From UBA877 sp034436335 (GTDB taxonomy: Bacteria; Chloroflexota; Anaerolineae; Anaerolineales; Villigracilaceae), in contig DAOTVO010000059.1 in assembly GCA_034436335.1 (NCBI GenBank), positions 156,106 to 220,105 on the forward strand: a DNA stretch of 64,000 nt, in the 5' to 3' direction. The notes under the pieces were generated by a model. The model was not told where the DNA came from and did not search any database. It worked only from the letters and a program-made list of their open reading frames with translations. Position numbers and translations under genes: made by a program. Positions 16,386-25,114 of this stretch are shown piece by piece (the first letter of the stretch is position 1; every line of letters starts with the position of its first letter).

Positions 16386-17981
16386 TCAGTCCACTTCGCT
16401 GTTCAAGACCTCGAACTCGCGCGTCAACAGGTCAATGGACCAACTGCTTTCGGAATGGGAGAGCAGGTAGAGGCCCTGTTGTTTGAGGAATTCGAGATTG
16501 CTGTAACGCATGTCGCGGTAATCGCCGATGCGGCCGGTCTTGAGGGCTTCGATGATTTGCTGAACGCCCTGCTCGACCGTCCAGCGTGCGGAAAAACTGA
16601 GGGTGCGGTGAATCTTGTTGAAGTTGACCCAGTAATTGCGCTTGTCGGGGATGTCGTTCTCGTAGACGATTTCGGCCTCGGGGACGAAGCGGTGGATGAT
16701 TTCGCCGACCTGTTTGATTTGATAGTTCTGGTCGTTGGAGCCAACATTGAAGATTTGATTGCGCACCAACGGCAGGGGCGCTTTGAGTGCCAGGGCAATG
16801 GCCTGCGCGGCGTCTTCAACGTGCAGGAAGGGCCGCCACTGGTCGCCGCCGAAAATAGTAATCTTGCCGTCCACGACGGCTTTAGCGGTGAGCAGGTTGA
16901 CCACCAGGTCGAAGCGCGGCCGGCCCGAAAGGCCGTAAATGGTGCCAAAGCGCAGGATGACCGGCGAGAAACGGTCATCAGCCATGCTCAGAAGGACTTT
17001 TTCAGAGGCGATTTTACTGCGCGCATACAGGGAGACGGGACGCAGTTCGGAGCGTTCGTCGAGCGGTTCATTGCTGACGCCGTAGACCGAGCAGGTGCTG
17101 GCGAAAATGAAGTGGCCGATGCCGCTCCCCTTGGCGACTTCGGCGATCATGCGCGTGGCGGTCAGGTTGATGTCGAGGGTCAGTTGTTCATCGAGGGCGC
17201 AGGCCGGGTCGCCTACCAGTCCGCCGAGGTGGATGACGGCGTCCATGTCGCGCATGACCTGCACTACTTTTTCAACCTGACGGAAGTCGGCCTGGACGAT
17301 TTCGAGGTTGGGATGGTCTAGCCAGGCTTGGATGGGTTCTGTGCCGTAGAGGAGCAAATCTAGCAGGCGCACTTTATAGCCGGCCTCTAACAGTTTGGGA
17401 AGCAGCGCCGAGCCAATATACCCGGCCCCGCCGATGACGAGGACGTTCTCGATGTTTCCGTGGCCGGCGCGAGGGGAGGCGGGGGTTTCAGAACGTACGA
17501 TCCGCTTCCAGAGCGTAGACCAGGCTCGGGCGCTGATGAGCAGGATGACGCTCAGTCCCCAGGCCAGCAGGAGTGAGCCACGCGGGAAATTCAGGTAGGG
17601 TGAGAGGAAGTTGAGCAGATTGCCCTGACTGAGGTAAGTCAGCGCACCGAAAATTAGGTACGAAAGGCTGACGGCCTGCAGGACGATAAGCGTCTTGTAG
17701 CGTCCACGGTAGAAGCGCCCATAGGAGTAAAAGCCGCTGGCGGTGAAGACCAGCAGACAGATGATCGTCACAATCCAAGAGTTTTGCAGGTAGATGCGTT
17801 CGTAGTAGAGAACGGTGGAGCGGTAGACGAAATTGCTGCCTTCACCCTGCGAAACGATCCAAAAAAGACGTCCGATGAGCGAGAGGAACAGGGCCAGGTT
17901 GACCAAGATGACATCGGCGGCCATGCGCACCAGCCCCTGGAATGAAAAAATCATCTTCCACCAGGAAATGCTGGATTTCAT
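16386..17981 (-). CDS. Membrane-anchored NAD-dependent epimerase/dehydratase (SDR fusion)
   Basis: 531 residues from ATG 17981, which overlaps the upstream stop as ATGA; a longer frame from 18056 would run back into the aminotransferase gene. The N-terminal ~175 residues form four hydrophobic helices (for example LVRMAADVILVNLALFLSLI, NSWIVTIICLLVFTASGFYS), like the membrane part of PglB/WbpM- and sugar-transferase-type proteins. The rest is an extended SDR: VIGGAGYIGSALL, STCSVYG, YARSK with the catalytic Tyr and Lys, and FGGDQWRPFLHVEDAA. Such enzymes epimerise or dehydrate nucleotide sugars at the membrane. Unlike WbpM-type dehydratases it keeps the YxxxK pair. It is co-translated with the DegT aminotransferase, suggesting an amino-sugar route. 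Confidence 0.8.
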   Translation of the reverse strand: MKSSISWWKMIFSFQGLVRMAADVILVNLALFLSLIGRLFWIVSQGEGSNFVYRSTVLYYERIYLQNSWIVTIICLLVFTASGFYSYGRFYRGRYKTLIVLQAVSLSYLIFGALTYLSQGNLLNFLSPYLNFPRGSLLLAWGLSVILLISARAWSTLWKRIVRSETPASPRAGHGNIENVLVIGGAGYIGSALLPKLLEAGYKVRLLDLLLYGTEPIQAWLDHPNLEIVQADFRQVEKVVQVMRDMDAVIHLGGLVGDPACALDEQLTLDINLTATRMIAEVAKGSGIGHFIFASTCSVYGVSNEPLDERSELRPVSLYARSKIASEKVLLSMADDRFSPVILRFGTIYGLSGRPRFDLVVNLLTAKAVVDGKITIFGGDQWRPFLHVEDAAQAIALALKAPLPLVRNQIFNVGSNDQNYQIKQVGEIIHRFVPEAEIVYENDIPDKRNYWVNFNKIHRTLSFSARWTVEQGVQQIIEALKTGRIGDYRDMRYSNLEFLKQQGLYLLSHSESSWSIDLLTREFEVLNSEVD

Positions 17982-19162
17982 TTTTCGACCAACCGTTGAC
18001 GAATTTCCGCCGCGTGCGTGTGGGCGCGCTCGATAGCCTGGCAAATTCCCAGGCAAACTTCATCGCTCATGTTCGACCACATCGGCAAACTCAAACTATT
18101 GTTTGCCAGCCAATCGGTGTGGGGAAGCGGGCGGCCATCGTAGAACGAACGGTATGCCGTCTGTTGATGCACAGGGGGAAAGTAATACTTACGCGTGTCA
18201 ATGTTTTCCGCCGCCAGCGCCTGCGCCAGTTCGTCGCGCGTCAGGCCGAAGCGGGCAGGGTCAATCGTGATGGAAATTTCGCGGTAGGAGTGCCGGTCGC
18301 CGGGACGGACGGCCTGGAAGCCGATCCCCGGCAGCCGTCCGAGCATCTCTTGAAAGAGGGCAACCGTTTCGTTGCGGTGACGGGCGGCCTCTTCGAGACG
18401 CTGTAAACTGTGCAAGCCAATGACGGCGCTCAATTCGGGCATGCGCGCGTTGAGGCCGGCAAAGGCGCTGTCGTAATTGCCATCGTTCCCGTACTCGCGT
18501 CCCATGCGAATCTTGGTCGCCAGGTCGTCGTCATTGGTGGCAACGATTCCCCCCTCGCCGGTGAGGAGCAGTTTGGTCGGGCTGAGACTGAAAATCTGCG
18601 CGTCGCCCTGTTTGCCGACCGGCTCGCCCTGATAGCGCGCCCCCGCACCGTGCGCGGCGTCGAAAATCAATTTCAGGCCGTGACGGCGGGCGACCTCCTC
18701 CAGCCCGGCAATATCCGCTGGATTGCCAAATTGATGCACAGCCACAATGGCCGTCGTCTGCGGCGTGATGGCCGCCTCGGCCGCCGCCGGGTCGAGGTTG
18801 AACGTCTCGGCGTCCACATCGGCGAAGACCGGCCGCAGACCGGCCCACACCAACGCGCTGACGGTCGCCATGAAGGTAAAACTCGGCACGACCACATCGC
18901 CGCGCAATCCCAGCGCCTGATGCACCAGCATCATGCCGGAGGTGCAACTCGAAACCGCGACAGCATGTTTCACGCCCAAATGCGCCGCCATTTCCTGCTC
19001 GAAACGGCGCATGTACGGCCCCTTGGTCACCATGCCGGTTTCGAGAATCGTTTTCACCTCCTCGCTGACTTCCTCAAAAGAAGGCAGAACCGGCCGCACC
19101 ATTGGCAGCATTTGCTCGAAGAGCGGTTTTCCGCCCAAAAAGGCAGGTAACGTTTTGATCAT
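17978..19162 (-). CDS. DegT/DnrJ/EryC1/StrS family sugar aminotransferase
   Basis: 394 residues, typical for PLP-dependent aminotransferases that convert keto-sugar nucleotides to amino sugars. The Schiff-base lysine is K197 in FSLSPTKLLLTGEGG; the Asp that holds the PLP ring nitrogen is D168 in LIFDAAHGAGA. SSCTSGMMLVHQAL and VVPSFTFMATVSALV are typical family segments. It overlaps the membrane-anchored epimerase by 4 bases and lies 9 bases behind a GalE-like epimerase, so these three probably supply one modified sugar for the polysaccharide made by this locus. The exact sugar cannot be read from sequence. Confidence 0.9.
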   Translation of the reverse strand: MIKTLPAFLGGKPLFEQMLPMVRPVLPSFEEVSEEVKTILETGMVTKGPYMRRFEQEMAAHLGVKHAVAVSSCTSGMMLVHQALGLRGDVVVPSFTFMATVSALVWAGLRPVFADVDAETFNLDPAAAEAAITPQTTAIVAVHQFGNPADIAGLEEVARRHGLKLIFDAAHGAGARYQGEPVGKQGDAQIFSLSPTKLLLTGEGGIVATNDDDLATKIRMGREYGNDGNYDSAFAGLNARMPELSAVIGLHSLQRLEEAARHRNETVALFQEMLGRLPGIGFQAVRPGDRHSYREISITIDPARFGLTRDELAQALAAENIDTRKYYFPPVHQQTAYRSFYDGRPLPHTDWLANNSLSLPMWSNMSDEVCLGICQAIERAHTHAAEIRQRLVEK

Positions 19163-19171
19163 AGGACGAAA

Positions 19172-20107
19172 TCAGCCTCCATGTTGATTCTTCATCCAGG
19201 CCAGAGTCTCGGCGAGACCCTCGGCAAGGGAAGTTTGCGCCCGAAAACCGAGCCTCTGCGCCGCTTTTTCGGGATTGCCCACCGAGCGGTAAATATCGCC
19301 CGGCCGCGGCGCCTCGTGCCGGACCTCGGGCCGGCGCGGCGACAAACGACTCAATTCATCCAACAGGTCGAGCAGGGTCGTCTCGCGGCCGGAGCAGACA
19401 TTATACGCCTCTCCGGCCGCATTTGCCTCGGCGGCCAGCAGATTGGCGCGGACGACATCCTTGACGAAGATAAAATCGCGGCTTTGCCGCCCGTCGCCGA
19501 AGATGACAATCGGCTGGCCCGTCAGCAGGCGGTTGATGAAAATCGGAATCGCTGCCGCGTAGGGCGAATCGGGACGCTGGCGCGGCCCGTAGACGTTGAA
19601 AAAGCGCAGGGCCGTCACCGGCAGGCCGAAGTTCCGCGTGTAGAAACGGGCGTACAACTCATTGACCTGTTTGGAAAGCGCGTAGGGCGAGAGCGGCGAG
19701 AGCGGCGCGTCCTCGCCGGTCGGGAAAACGCTCGTCTCGCCATAGACGGCGGTGCTGGAGGCCAGGACGACCTTGCGCACCCCGGCCCGCCGCGCTGCCT
19801 CCAGCAGTTGTCCCGTCCCGCCGACGTTGACATCGAAACAGGTCTGCGGTTCGAGCATGGACTGCGGGACGGAGATGAACGCCGCCAGGTGGAAGACCCA
19901 TTCCACGCCGCAAACGGCCTCGCCCACGCGCCGGACGTCGCGCAGGTCGGCCTCGAGAACTTCCAGGTCGCCGCGCAGACCGGCCAGGTTCTCGCGCCGT
20001 CCGGTGGAAAAATTGTCCAACACGCGCACCGAATCGCCGCGCCGGAGAAGTTCTTCTACAATATGGGAACCGATGAAACCGGCCCCGCCGGTTACGAGGA
20101 TACGCAT
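19172..20107 (-). CDS. NAD-dependent epimerase (GalE-like SDR)
   Basis: 311 residues, the size of short GalE/WbpP-like UDP-sugar 4-epimerases. It begins MRILVTGGAGFIGSHIVEEL with the Rossmann loop at residues 7-13, followed by VRVLDNFSTGRRENL, ASSTAVYGE and the catalytic YALSK. RFFNVYGPRQRPDSPYAAAI near residue 175 is the usual nucleotide-sugar binding segment. It is cytoplasmic. It lies 2 bases behind the polyprenyl-phosphate sugar transferase and 9 bases ahead of the aminotransferase. Whether it acts on UDP-glucose, UDP-GlcNAc or another sugar is open. Confidence 0.9.
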   Translation of the reverse strand: MRILVTGGAGFIGSHIVEELLRRGDSVRVLDNFSTGRRENLAGLRGDLEVLEADLRDVRRVGEAVCGVEWVFHLAAFISVPQSMLEPQTCFDVNVGGTGQLLEAARRAGVRKVVLASSTAVYGETSVFPTGEDAPLSPLSPYALSKQVNELYARFYTRNFGLPVTALRFFNVYGPRQRPDSPYAAAIPIFINRLLTGQPIVIFGDGRQSRDFIFVKDVVRANLLAAEANAAGEAYNVCSGRETTLLDLLDELSRLSPRRPEVRHEAPRPGDIYRSVGNPEKAAQRLGFRAQTSLAEGLAETLAWMKNQHGG

Positions 20108-20109
20108 GG

Positions 20110-21519
20110 TTATCTCCCGCGCAGGCCGAAGACCTGCCAGACGGTGCGCAGCAGGATGGCAATATCCATCAGCAGGTTGCGATGCTTGATGTAGTACAGG
20201 TCATATTCGAGTTTGATGGCCATCTCTTCGACCGTGACGTAGTAGTCGTAATTAACCTGCGCCCAGCCGGTGATCCCCGGCTTGACCAGCAGGCGTGCCC
20301 GGTAGAAGGGAATCTGCTTCTCGAACTGCTGCACCCATTCGGGCCGCTCGGCGCGCGGCCCGACAAGGCTCATCTCGCCTTTTAGCACGTTCCAAAACTG
20401 CGGGAATTCATCCAAGTGGGCGCGGCGCAGAAAATTGCCGACGCGGGTGACGCGGTCATCGTTCTGCATCGTCAGGCGCACGCCGTCCTTTTCCGCGTCC
20501 TGGCGCATGGTGCGGAATTTGTATACTTCGTAGGGGCGTCCGCCCTTGCCCAGACGAGTCTGCTTATAGAAGACCGGGCGGCCGCTTTCGAGCACGATAC
20601 CCAGCGCAACGAATGGGAACATCATTGCCAGCATCAACATTCCGGCCAGCCCGCCAAGAATATCTGCCAGGCGCTTGGCGGACTCGTAGAACAAACTGGT
20701 GCGCGCTTCGATGACAAAGGAGCGAATCAGCCACTCGGACTCGAGGTGGTGAACCGGCACGCGGCCCAGCAGTTCTTCATACAGGGCGGCCATGGGCGTC
20801 ACCTCGATGCCGCTTTCCTGCGCATCCAGCACAGCCTGGAAGGTGCGTCCCTGCATCTCGCCGGAAACGGCAATCACCAGGTCTGTTGCCGCCTCACGCT
20901 CAATGACTTCCGCCAGCCGGTCGCCGGTCGCCAGGATGGGGATGCCTTTGATGTGTTTGCCCGCCTTGTCGGGGTCGTCGTCAATGAAACCCACCAGGTA
21001 GAATGGACGCGGTTTGAGACTGTGATAGGCGTCCAGCAATGTCTCGCCGGCCTTGCCGGCCCCCAGAATCAGCACCCGGCGCATGAGCGCGCTGGCTGTG
21101 AAAATGCGGATGTAAACCAGCCGCCAGAGAAGCGTGAAAACCGCCGCCAGTGCCAGGAAAAGACCCACCCCGATGCGCGTCTGATTGCCCTCCACCAGCA
21201 AATAGGCGATGGCGTACAACACCAGGCCAATCAGCGCTGATGCCAGGATGCCGCGTACGGTCACCCCTACATTGTTCACCCGGTGCGGGTCATAAAGGTT
21301 GAGCAGCAGCAAAATCCACAGGAAGGGCAGAAAATAATACCAGCCTGCCACGCGGTCGCTCAGGAAGGTCAGCGTCCACTGGTCGCGCAGGCTCCACAGG
21401 TAGAGCGCCCCGGCCAGCGCCAGGTACGCCATCACCAGGTCGCCGATGAGCAGGATGGAGCGTTTCTCACGCGCCCGCACGCGCCAGCCGGAAGATTTGG
21501 TCTTGAAATTCGATTGCAT
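20110..21519 (-). CDS. Polyprenyl-phosphate sugar phosphotransferase (WcaJ/WbaP type)
   Basis: 469 residues. It starts surface-polysaccharide synthesis by moving sugar-1-phosphate from a nucleotide sugar to undecaprenyl phosphate. The N-terminal half has four to five membrane helices and a Rossmann-like CoA-binding-type domain (RRVLILGAGKAGETLLDAY). A further hydrophobic segment, ILGGLAGMLMLAMMFPFVAL, precedes the catalytic part: GRPVFYKQTRLGKGG, YEVYKFRTMRQDAE, HLDEFPQFWNVLKGEMSLVG and ARLLVKPGITGWAQVN. This is the full PNPT fingerprint. It overlaps the GT2 stop by one base (21519), so translation is coupled. It is the committing enzyme of the 12.8-22.5 kb cluster. Confidence 0.93.
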   Translation of the reverse strand: MQSNFKTKSSGWRVRAREKRSILLIGDLVMAYLALAGALYLWSLRDQWTLTFLSDRVAGWYYFLPFLWILLLLNLYDPHRVNNVGVTVRGILASALIGLVLYAIAYLLVEGNQTRIGVGLFLALAAVFTLLWRLVYIRIFTASALMRRVLILGAGKAGETLLDAYHSLKPRPFYLVGFIDDDPDKAGKHIKGIPILATGDRLAEVIEREAATDLVIAVSGEMQGRTFQAVLDAQESGIEVTPMAALYEELLGRVPVHHLESEWLIRSFVIEARTSLFYESAKRLADILGGLAGMLMLAMMFPFVALGIVLESGRPVFYKQTRLGKGGRPYEVYKFRTMRQDAEKDGVRLTMQNDDRVTRVGNFLRRAHLDEFPQFWNVLKGEMSLVGPRAERPEWVQQFEKQIPFYRARLLVKPGITGWAQVNYDYYVTVEEMAIKLEYDLYYIKHRNLLMDIAILLRTVWQVFGLRGR

Positions 21520-22529
21520 TATGCTTTCTCTGCCTTGTTCGGGAATAGCCCCTTAATGATACTCCATAAAAAGCCGCTTCCCCAGGCGAGATGCATGATG
21601 GAAATTGCGAGCGGCAGACCGGCGAGGAGAAAGCCCTCCCGCCGCTTCCACGCGGAGCGGAAACCTGCCGCGGCCAAAACGAGCAGATACGTTCCTGCCT
21701 CTGCCGCCAGCAGAATCCAGAACCCGCGCCAGAACAGGCCCAGCCCGGCTAATACAAGCAGGCTCAGCACAAACAGCGGCGGAAGCGCCTGCCGCCAGCG
21801 CAGAGTCTTCGGATAGCGGCGTAACATGCGGTATTTCCAGAAGCCGTAACGCCAGTATTGCCTTGCCAGCGCGCCGAAGGTAGAGCGGGCAAAATAGACC
21901 GAGCGGATGGCCGGGTCGAGCCAGATTTTTCCGCCACGGGCGCGGATGCGGGCGTTGAACTCGTAATCCTCGTTGGTCAGCAGAGACTCATCGAAGAAAC
22001 CCACCAGCGCCAGGAGTTCGCGCTTGAACGCGCCAAATGGGACGGTATCCACGTGCGCGGCCCTCTCGGTGTGACGGTAGAGAGCGTCGCCCACGCCGAG
22101 CGGATGAGCGGCCGCGGCAGCAATGGATTTGGCGACCCACGTCTCTACGCCGGGGCAGATCTCCCAGACGCCGCCCACGTTCTCACCGAGGCCTGCTTCC
22201 AGGTCCGCGACGCTGCGCGCCACGTAGTCGGGATAAGGCCGCGAGTGCGCGTCCAGGCGGACGATCATCTCGCCCGAAGCGGCGCGCAGGGCGGTGTTGA
22301 GCGCGGCAGGGATGTGACGCATGGGGTTGTCCACCACGACAATCTTCAGGTCCGGGTGGGCGGCGGCAAAGGCGGCAATTTCCTCGCGCGTCCGGTCGGT
22401 GGAAAGGCCGTCGGCGATGACCACTTCCAGGTCGCGGCGCGGGAAAGTCTGCCCGTAAATGGCCTCCAGCAGCGAACGGATGGTGGATTGTTCGTTGTAG
22501 CAGGGGATGATGATCGAGACGGAAGGCAT
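21519..22529 (-). CDS. Family 2 glycosyltransferase with C-terminal membrane helices
   Basis: 336 residues. The GT-A fold begins MPSVSIIIPCYNEQSTI. VVIADGLSTDRT and RLDAHSRPYPDYV (metal-binding DxH/DxD-like, about residues 94-106) mark the nucleotide-sugar site, and FFDESLLTNEDYEFNARIRA holds the catalytic-base region (ED). Three hydrophobic helices follow from about residue 245 (LPPLFVLSLLVLAGLGLFW and onward), placing the enzyme at the inner membrane face. This architecture is common in exopolysaccharide and succinoglycan-type transferases. It lies 5 bases behind the histidine kinase gene, which ties the two-component system to the polysaccharide operon. Confidence 0.9.
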   Translation of the reverse strand: MPSVSIIIPCYNEQSTIRSLLEAIYGQTFPRRDLEVVIADGLSTDRTREEIAAFAAAHPDLKIVVVDNPMRHIPAALNTALRAASGEMIVRLDAHSRPYPDYVARSVADLEAGLGENVGGVWEICPGVETWVAKSIAAAAAHPLGVGDALYRHTERAAHVDTVPFGAFKRELLALVGFFDESLLTNEDYEFNARIRARGGKIWLDPAIRSVYFARSTFGALARQYWRYGFWKYRMLRRYPKTLRWRQALPPLFVLSLLVLAGLGLFWRGFWILLAAEAGTYLLVLAAAGFRSAWKRREGFLLAGLPLAISIMHLAWGSGFLWSIIKGLFPNKAEKA

Positions 22530-22534
22530 GAGGG

Positions 22535-23947
22535 TTATTTCTTGCGTTTCGAGATGACCGTGCTGGCATCCGGGGAGGTCAGCGGCAGGAAAACGGTAAA
22601 GGTGCTGCCTGCTCCCGGCGCGCTGCGGACGCTAATTCTACCACCATGCGTCCGTAGAATCTCCTGCACGATGGCCAGGCCCAGGCCCGCGCCGTGGCGG
22701 CTGCCACCGGAACGGGAGGCGTCGGCCTGGTAGAAGCGCTCGAAGATGTGCGCCGCGACTTCCGGCGCCATGCCTGCCCCGGTATCCGCCACTTCCACCT
22801 GAACCTCGGAACCGGCCACCTGCGCCCGGAGCGTGACCGTCCCGCCGGATGGCGTGAACTTGATGGCATTGTCCACCAAGTTACTGAAGACCTGCACCAG
22901 CCGATCGCCGTCGCCGGTCAGGGCGGGCAGGTTGGCGGTCTGCAGGTCAAGGGTCACGCCCGCCGCCTGCGCCTGGGGACTCATGCGCTCGGTCACGTTG
23001 CGCAGCAGGGCCGGCAGGTTGAGCAGGGAGCGCTGCAAGTCCAGCGTCCCGGCGTCCAGGCGCGCCAGGTCGAGCAGGTCGAGCACCATGCGGTGCATGC
23101 GTTCGGCCTCCTGACGGATGACGCCCGCTGCCTGGCGGCGCGCCTCGGGCGTATCGGCGGTGCCGTCCTCCAGCGCCTGGGCAAAACCCTGGATGGAGGT
23201 CAGCGGCGTTTTGAGTTCGTGCGAAACGTTGGCGACGAACTCGCGCTGGGATTTTTGAGTGGCGCGGACGCGCGCCCCCATGTCATTGAAGGCCGTGGTG
23301 AGTTCCTGCACTTCGCGCGGACCGCGCACAGACAGCGCTCCGCTTTCGGGCATGCGCCGCGCGGCTGAGACCAGCGCCTGGAGCGGGCTGCCAATCCAGC
23401 GCGCCAGGCCGAAGGCGACGAAGAGCGAGAGCGCCAGCGCGATCAGGCCGGCGTAGAGGAAGGGCAGGAAGATGTCATTCTTCAGGATCGAAAGTATCGG
23501 GAGTTTCGGGCGCGGCGTCAACGCCAGCAGCGTGCGCTCGTCCGAGAGGCGTTCGGCGCTGAAGATCCAGGCCGTGCCGTTTTCGTCGCGCAGGCCAACG
23601 GTCGGGCGCAGCAACTGGTAGCGGCGGAGCGGGAGAAAAGCCGCCTCGACCCCGGCACGCGAATCGGCCAGCACCTGCGCCTCCGGTCCCACGACCACGA
23701 AGCGGACTTCCAGCGCCGCGTCGTAGACGCGCAGGGTATCCTCCAGGGCGGGGGTGGGCAGGGTGGCCAGTTCGGGCTGGCCCAGCGTCAACACCCGGCG
23801 CGCCGCTTCCAATTCCTGCAAAGCCGCGCGGTAGGCCAGCGGGCTGCGCAAGATGTACACCAGCAGGACGAGCGCCGTCAGCGCCAGGGCGCCGATAATG
23901 ATGAGGGCGTAACTCAGCCACAGGCGGGCGCGCAGGGAGGAAAACAT
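22535..23947 (-). CDS. Sensor histidine kinase (membrane, HAMP)
   Basis: 470 residues. Helices at about 13-33 and 160-183 bracket an extracytoplasmic sensor of about 125 residues. A HAMP domain follows (about 184-236), then HisKA with the phosphoacceptor H243 in ANVSHELKTPLTSIQGFA. The HATPase domain carries the N box (FSNLVDNAIKFTPSGG), G1 (VADTGAGMAPE), the F box (ERFYQAD) and G2 (GAGLGLAIVQEI). All catalytic boxes are intact. It ends 2 bases ahead of the response regulator's stop-side neighbour, in the order regulator-kinase, and 5 bases before the GT2 gene, so it probably controls or senses surface-polymer production. Confidence 0.94.
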   Translation of the reverse strand: MFSSLRARLWLSYALIIIGALALTALVLLVYILRSPLAYRAALQELEAARRVLTLGQPELATLPTPALEDTLRVYDAALEVRFVVVGPEAQVLADSRAGVEAAFLPLRRYQLLRPTVGLRDENGTAWIFSAERLSDERTLLALTPRPKLPILSILKNDIFLPFLYAGLIALALSLFVAFGLARWIGSPLQALVSAARRMPESGALSVRGPREVQELTTAFNDMGARVRATQKSQREFVANVSHELKTPLTSIQGFAQALEDGTADTPEARRQAAGVIRQEAERMHRMVLDLLDLARLDAGTLDLQRSLLNLPALLRNVTERMSPQAQAAGVTLDLQTANLPALTGDGDRLVQVFSNLVDNAIKFTPSGGTVTLRAQVAGSEVQVEVADTGAGMAPEVAAHIFERFYQADASRSGGSRHGAGLGLAIVQEILRTHGGRISVRSAPGAGSTFTVFLPLTSPDASTVISKRKK

Positions 23948-23949
23948 CG

Positions 23950-24639
23950 TCAGGCTTTCGGAACGGTGAGTTTGTAGCCGATGCCGGTGACCGTTTCGAT
24001 TTTACAGACGGAGTCGGCCAGTTTTTTGCGCAGATGGGCGATATGGACGTCCACGGTGCGGGTCTGCCCGTAGAAGTCGAAGCCCCAGGCTTTTTCGAGC
24101 AACTGTTCGCGGGTGAAGACGCGCCCCGCTTGCGAGGCCAGGACGAGCAGCAGTTCGAATTCCTGGGTGCGCAGGTCGAGGAGACGGTCGCCGCAACGCA
24201 CCTCGCGGCGGGCGGCGTCCACGGTCAGGTCGCCGAGGCGGATGATTTCCGCGCCCGCGCCGGCGGCGCGTTCGGCGCGGCGCAGGATGGCTTTGACCCG
24301 CGCCACCAGTTCGCGCGGGTTGAACGGTTTGGTCAGGTAATCGTCGGCGCCCAATTCGAGGCCGAGGATCTTGTCGATGTCCTCGTCGCGGGCGGTCAGC
24401 ATGATGATTGCCGTCGCGTTGTCCTCGGCGCGCAGGCGGCGGCAGACCTCGAAGCCGTCCAGTCTGGGGAGCATCACATCCAGCACCACCAGCGCCGGGG
24501 CGAGGCGTTTCACCGCCTCCAGGGCGGTCTCGCCGTCGCCAACCGATTCGACGCGGAAATTCTCGCGCTCCAGGTACAGGCGCGCCAGCGAGACGATGGA
24601 CGGCTCATCGTCCACCAGCAGGATCAGTTCGGCGCTCAT
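23950..24639 (-). CDS. OmpR/PhoB-type response regulator
   Basis: 229 residues. The receiver domain has the acidic pair D10-D11, phosphoacceptor D54 in VVLDVMLPRLDG, the conserved Thr/Ser of MLTARDED and K104 in YLTKPFNP. The DNA-binding winged helix (about 130-226) contains LRTQEFELLLVLASQAGRVF and RTVDVHIAHLRKKL. It is partner to the kinase encoded 2 bases downstream and overlaps ridA upstream by ATGA. The usual role is to bind direct repeats in promoters after phosphorylation. The target is not visible, but the operon context suggests autoregulation of the polysaccharide genes. Confidence 0.95.
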   Translation of the reverse strand: MSAELILLVDDEPSIVSLARLYLERENFRVESVGDGETALEAVKRLAPALVVLDVMLPRLDGFEVCRRLRAEDNATAIIMLTARDEDIDKILGLELGADDYLTKPFNPRELVARVKAILRRAERAAGAGAEIIRLGDLTVDAARREVRCGDRLLDLRTQEFELLLVLASQAGRVFTREQLLEKAWGFDFYGQTRTVDVHIAHLRKKLADSVCKIETVTGIGYKLTVPKA

Positions 24640-25019
24640 TTCGCCAGGGCAATAACCTCAATCTCGACGGCCGCGCCTTTGGGCAGGGCTGCTACGGCGA
24701 CCGCTGAGCGGGCGGGCGGGTTTTCGGGGAAGAATTCGGCATAGACGGCATTCATGGCGGCAAAATCACCCATATCGCGCAGGAAGACGGTGGTCTTCAC
24801 CACCCGCTCCATCCCGGACCCGGCATCTGCGAGCACATGCTTGAGATTGGTCAGCGCCTGGCGCGTTTCCGCCTCCACCCCGCCGGGGACGAGGGCGCCG
24901 CTGACGGGGTCGAGGCCGATCTGCCCGGCGGTGAAAACCAGGTTCCCGGTCTGAACAGCGACGGAATAGGGGCCAATGGCTTTGGGCGCTTTCTCGCTGA
25001 TGATGACAGTTCGGTCCAT
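24636..25019 (-). CDS. ridA: RidA family enamine/imine deaminase
   Basis: 127 residues from ATG 25019, which has GGAGG 7 bases upstream. RidA trimers hydrolyse reactive enamines and imines made by PLP enzymes such as threonine dehydratase. The signature is complete: AIGPYSVAVQTGNLVFTAGQ (about residues 13-32), QALTNLKHVLADAG, VVKTTVFLRDMGDFAAMN, and NPPARSAVAVAALPKGA with the conserved Arg that binds the substrate carboxylate. It overlaps the response regulator start by 4 bases, so it is the first gene of the long minus-strand run, an unusual leader for a two-component/polysaccharide operon. Confidence 0.93.
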   Translation of the reverse strand: MDRTVIISEKAPKAIGPYSVAVQTGNLVFTAGQIGLDPVSGALVPGGVEAETRQALTNLKHVLADAGSGMERVVKTTVFLRDMGDFAAMNAVYAEFFPENPPARSAVAVAALPKGAAVEIEVIALAK

Positions 25020-25054
25020 GTTTGCCTCCAGTGCGTTTTTCCTGATTGTACTGC

Positions 25055-25092
25055 AAACTGGAGAGACGGCGCGGGGCACGTCTCTCCAGTTT
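25055..25092 (-). terminator. Hairpin terminator between the 25115 gene and ridA
   Basis: A perfect 14-bp stem (AAACTGGAGAGACG with CGTCTCTCCAGTTT) and a 10-base loop. T-rich sequence flanks it on the minus strand. It separates the secreted-protein gene from the ridA operon, whose promoter must therefore lie between about 25020 and 25055. Confidence 0.75.
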
Positions 25093-25114
25093 TGTCAGGC
25101 CGGCCGAAGCCGCG

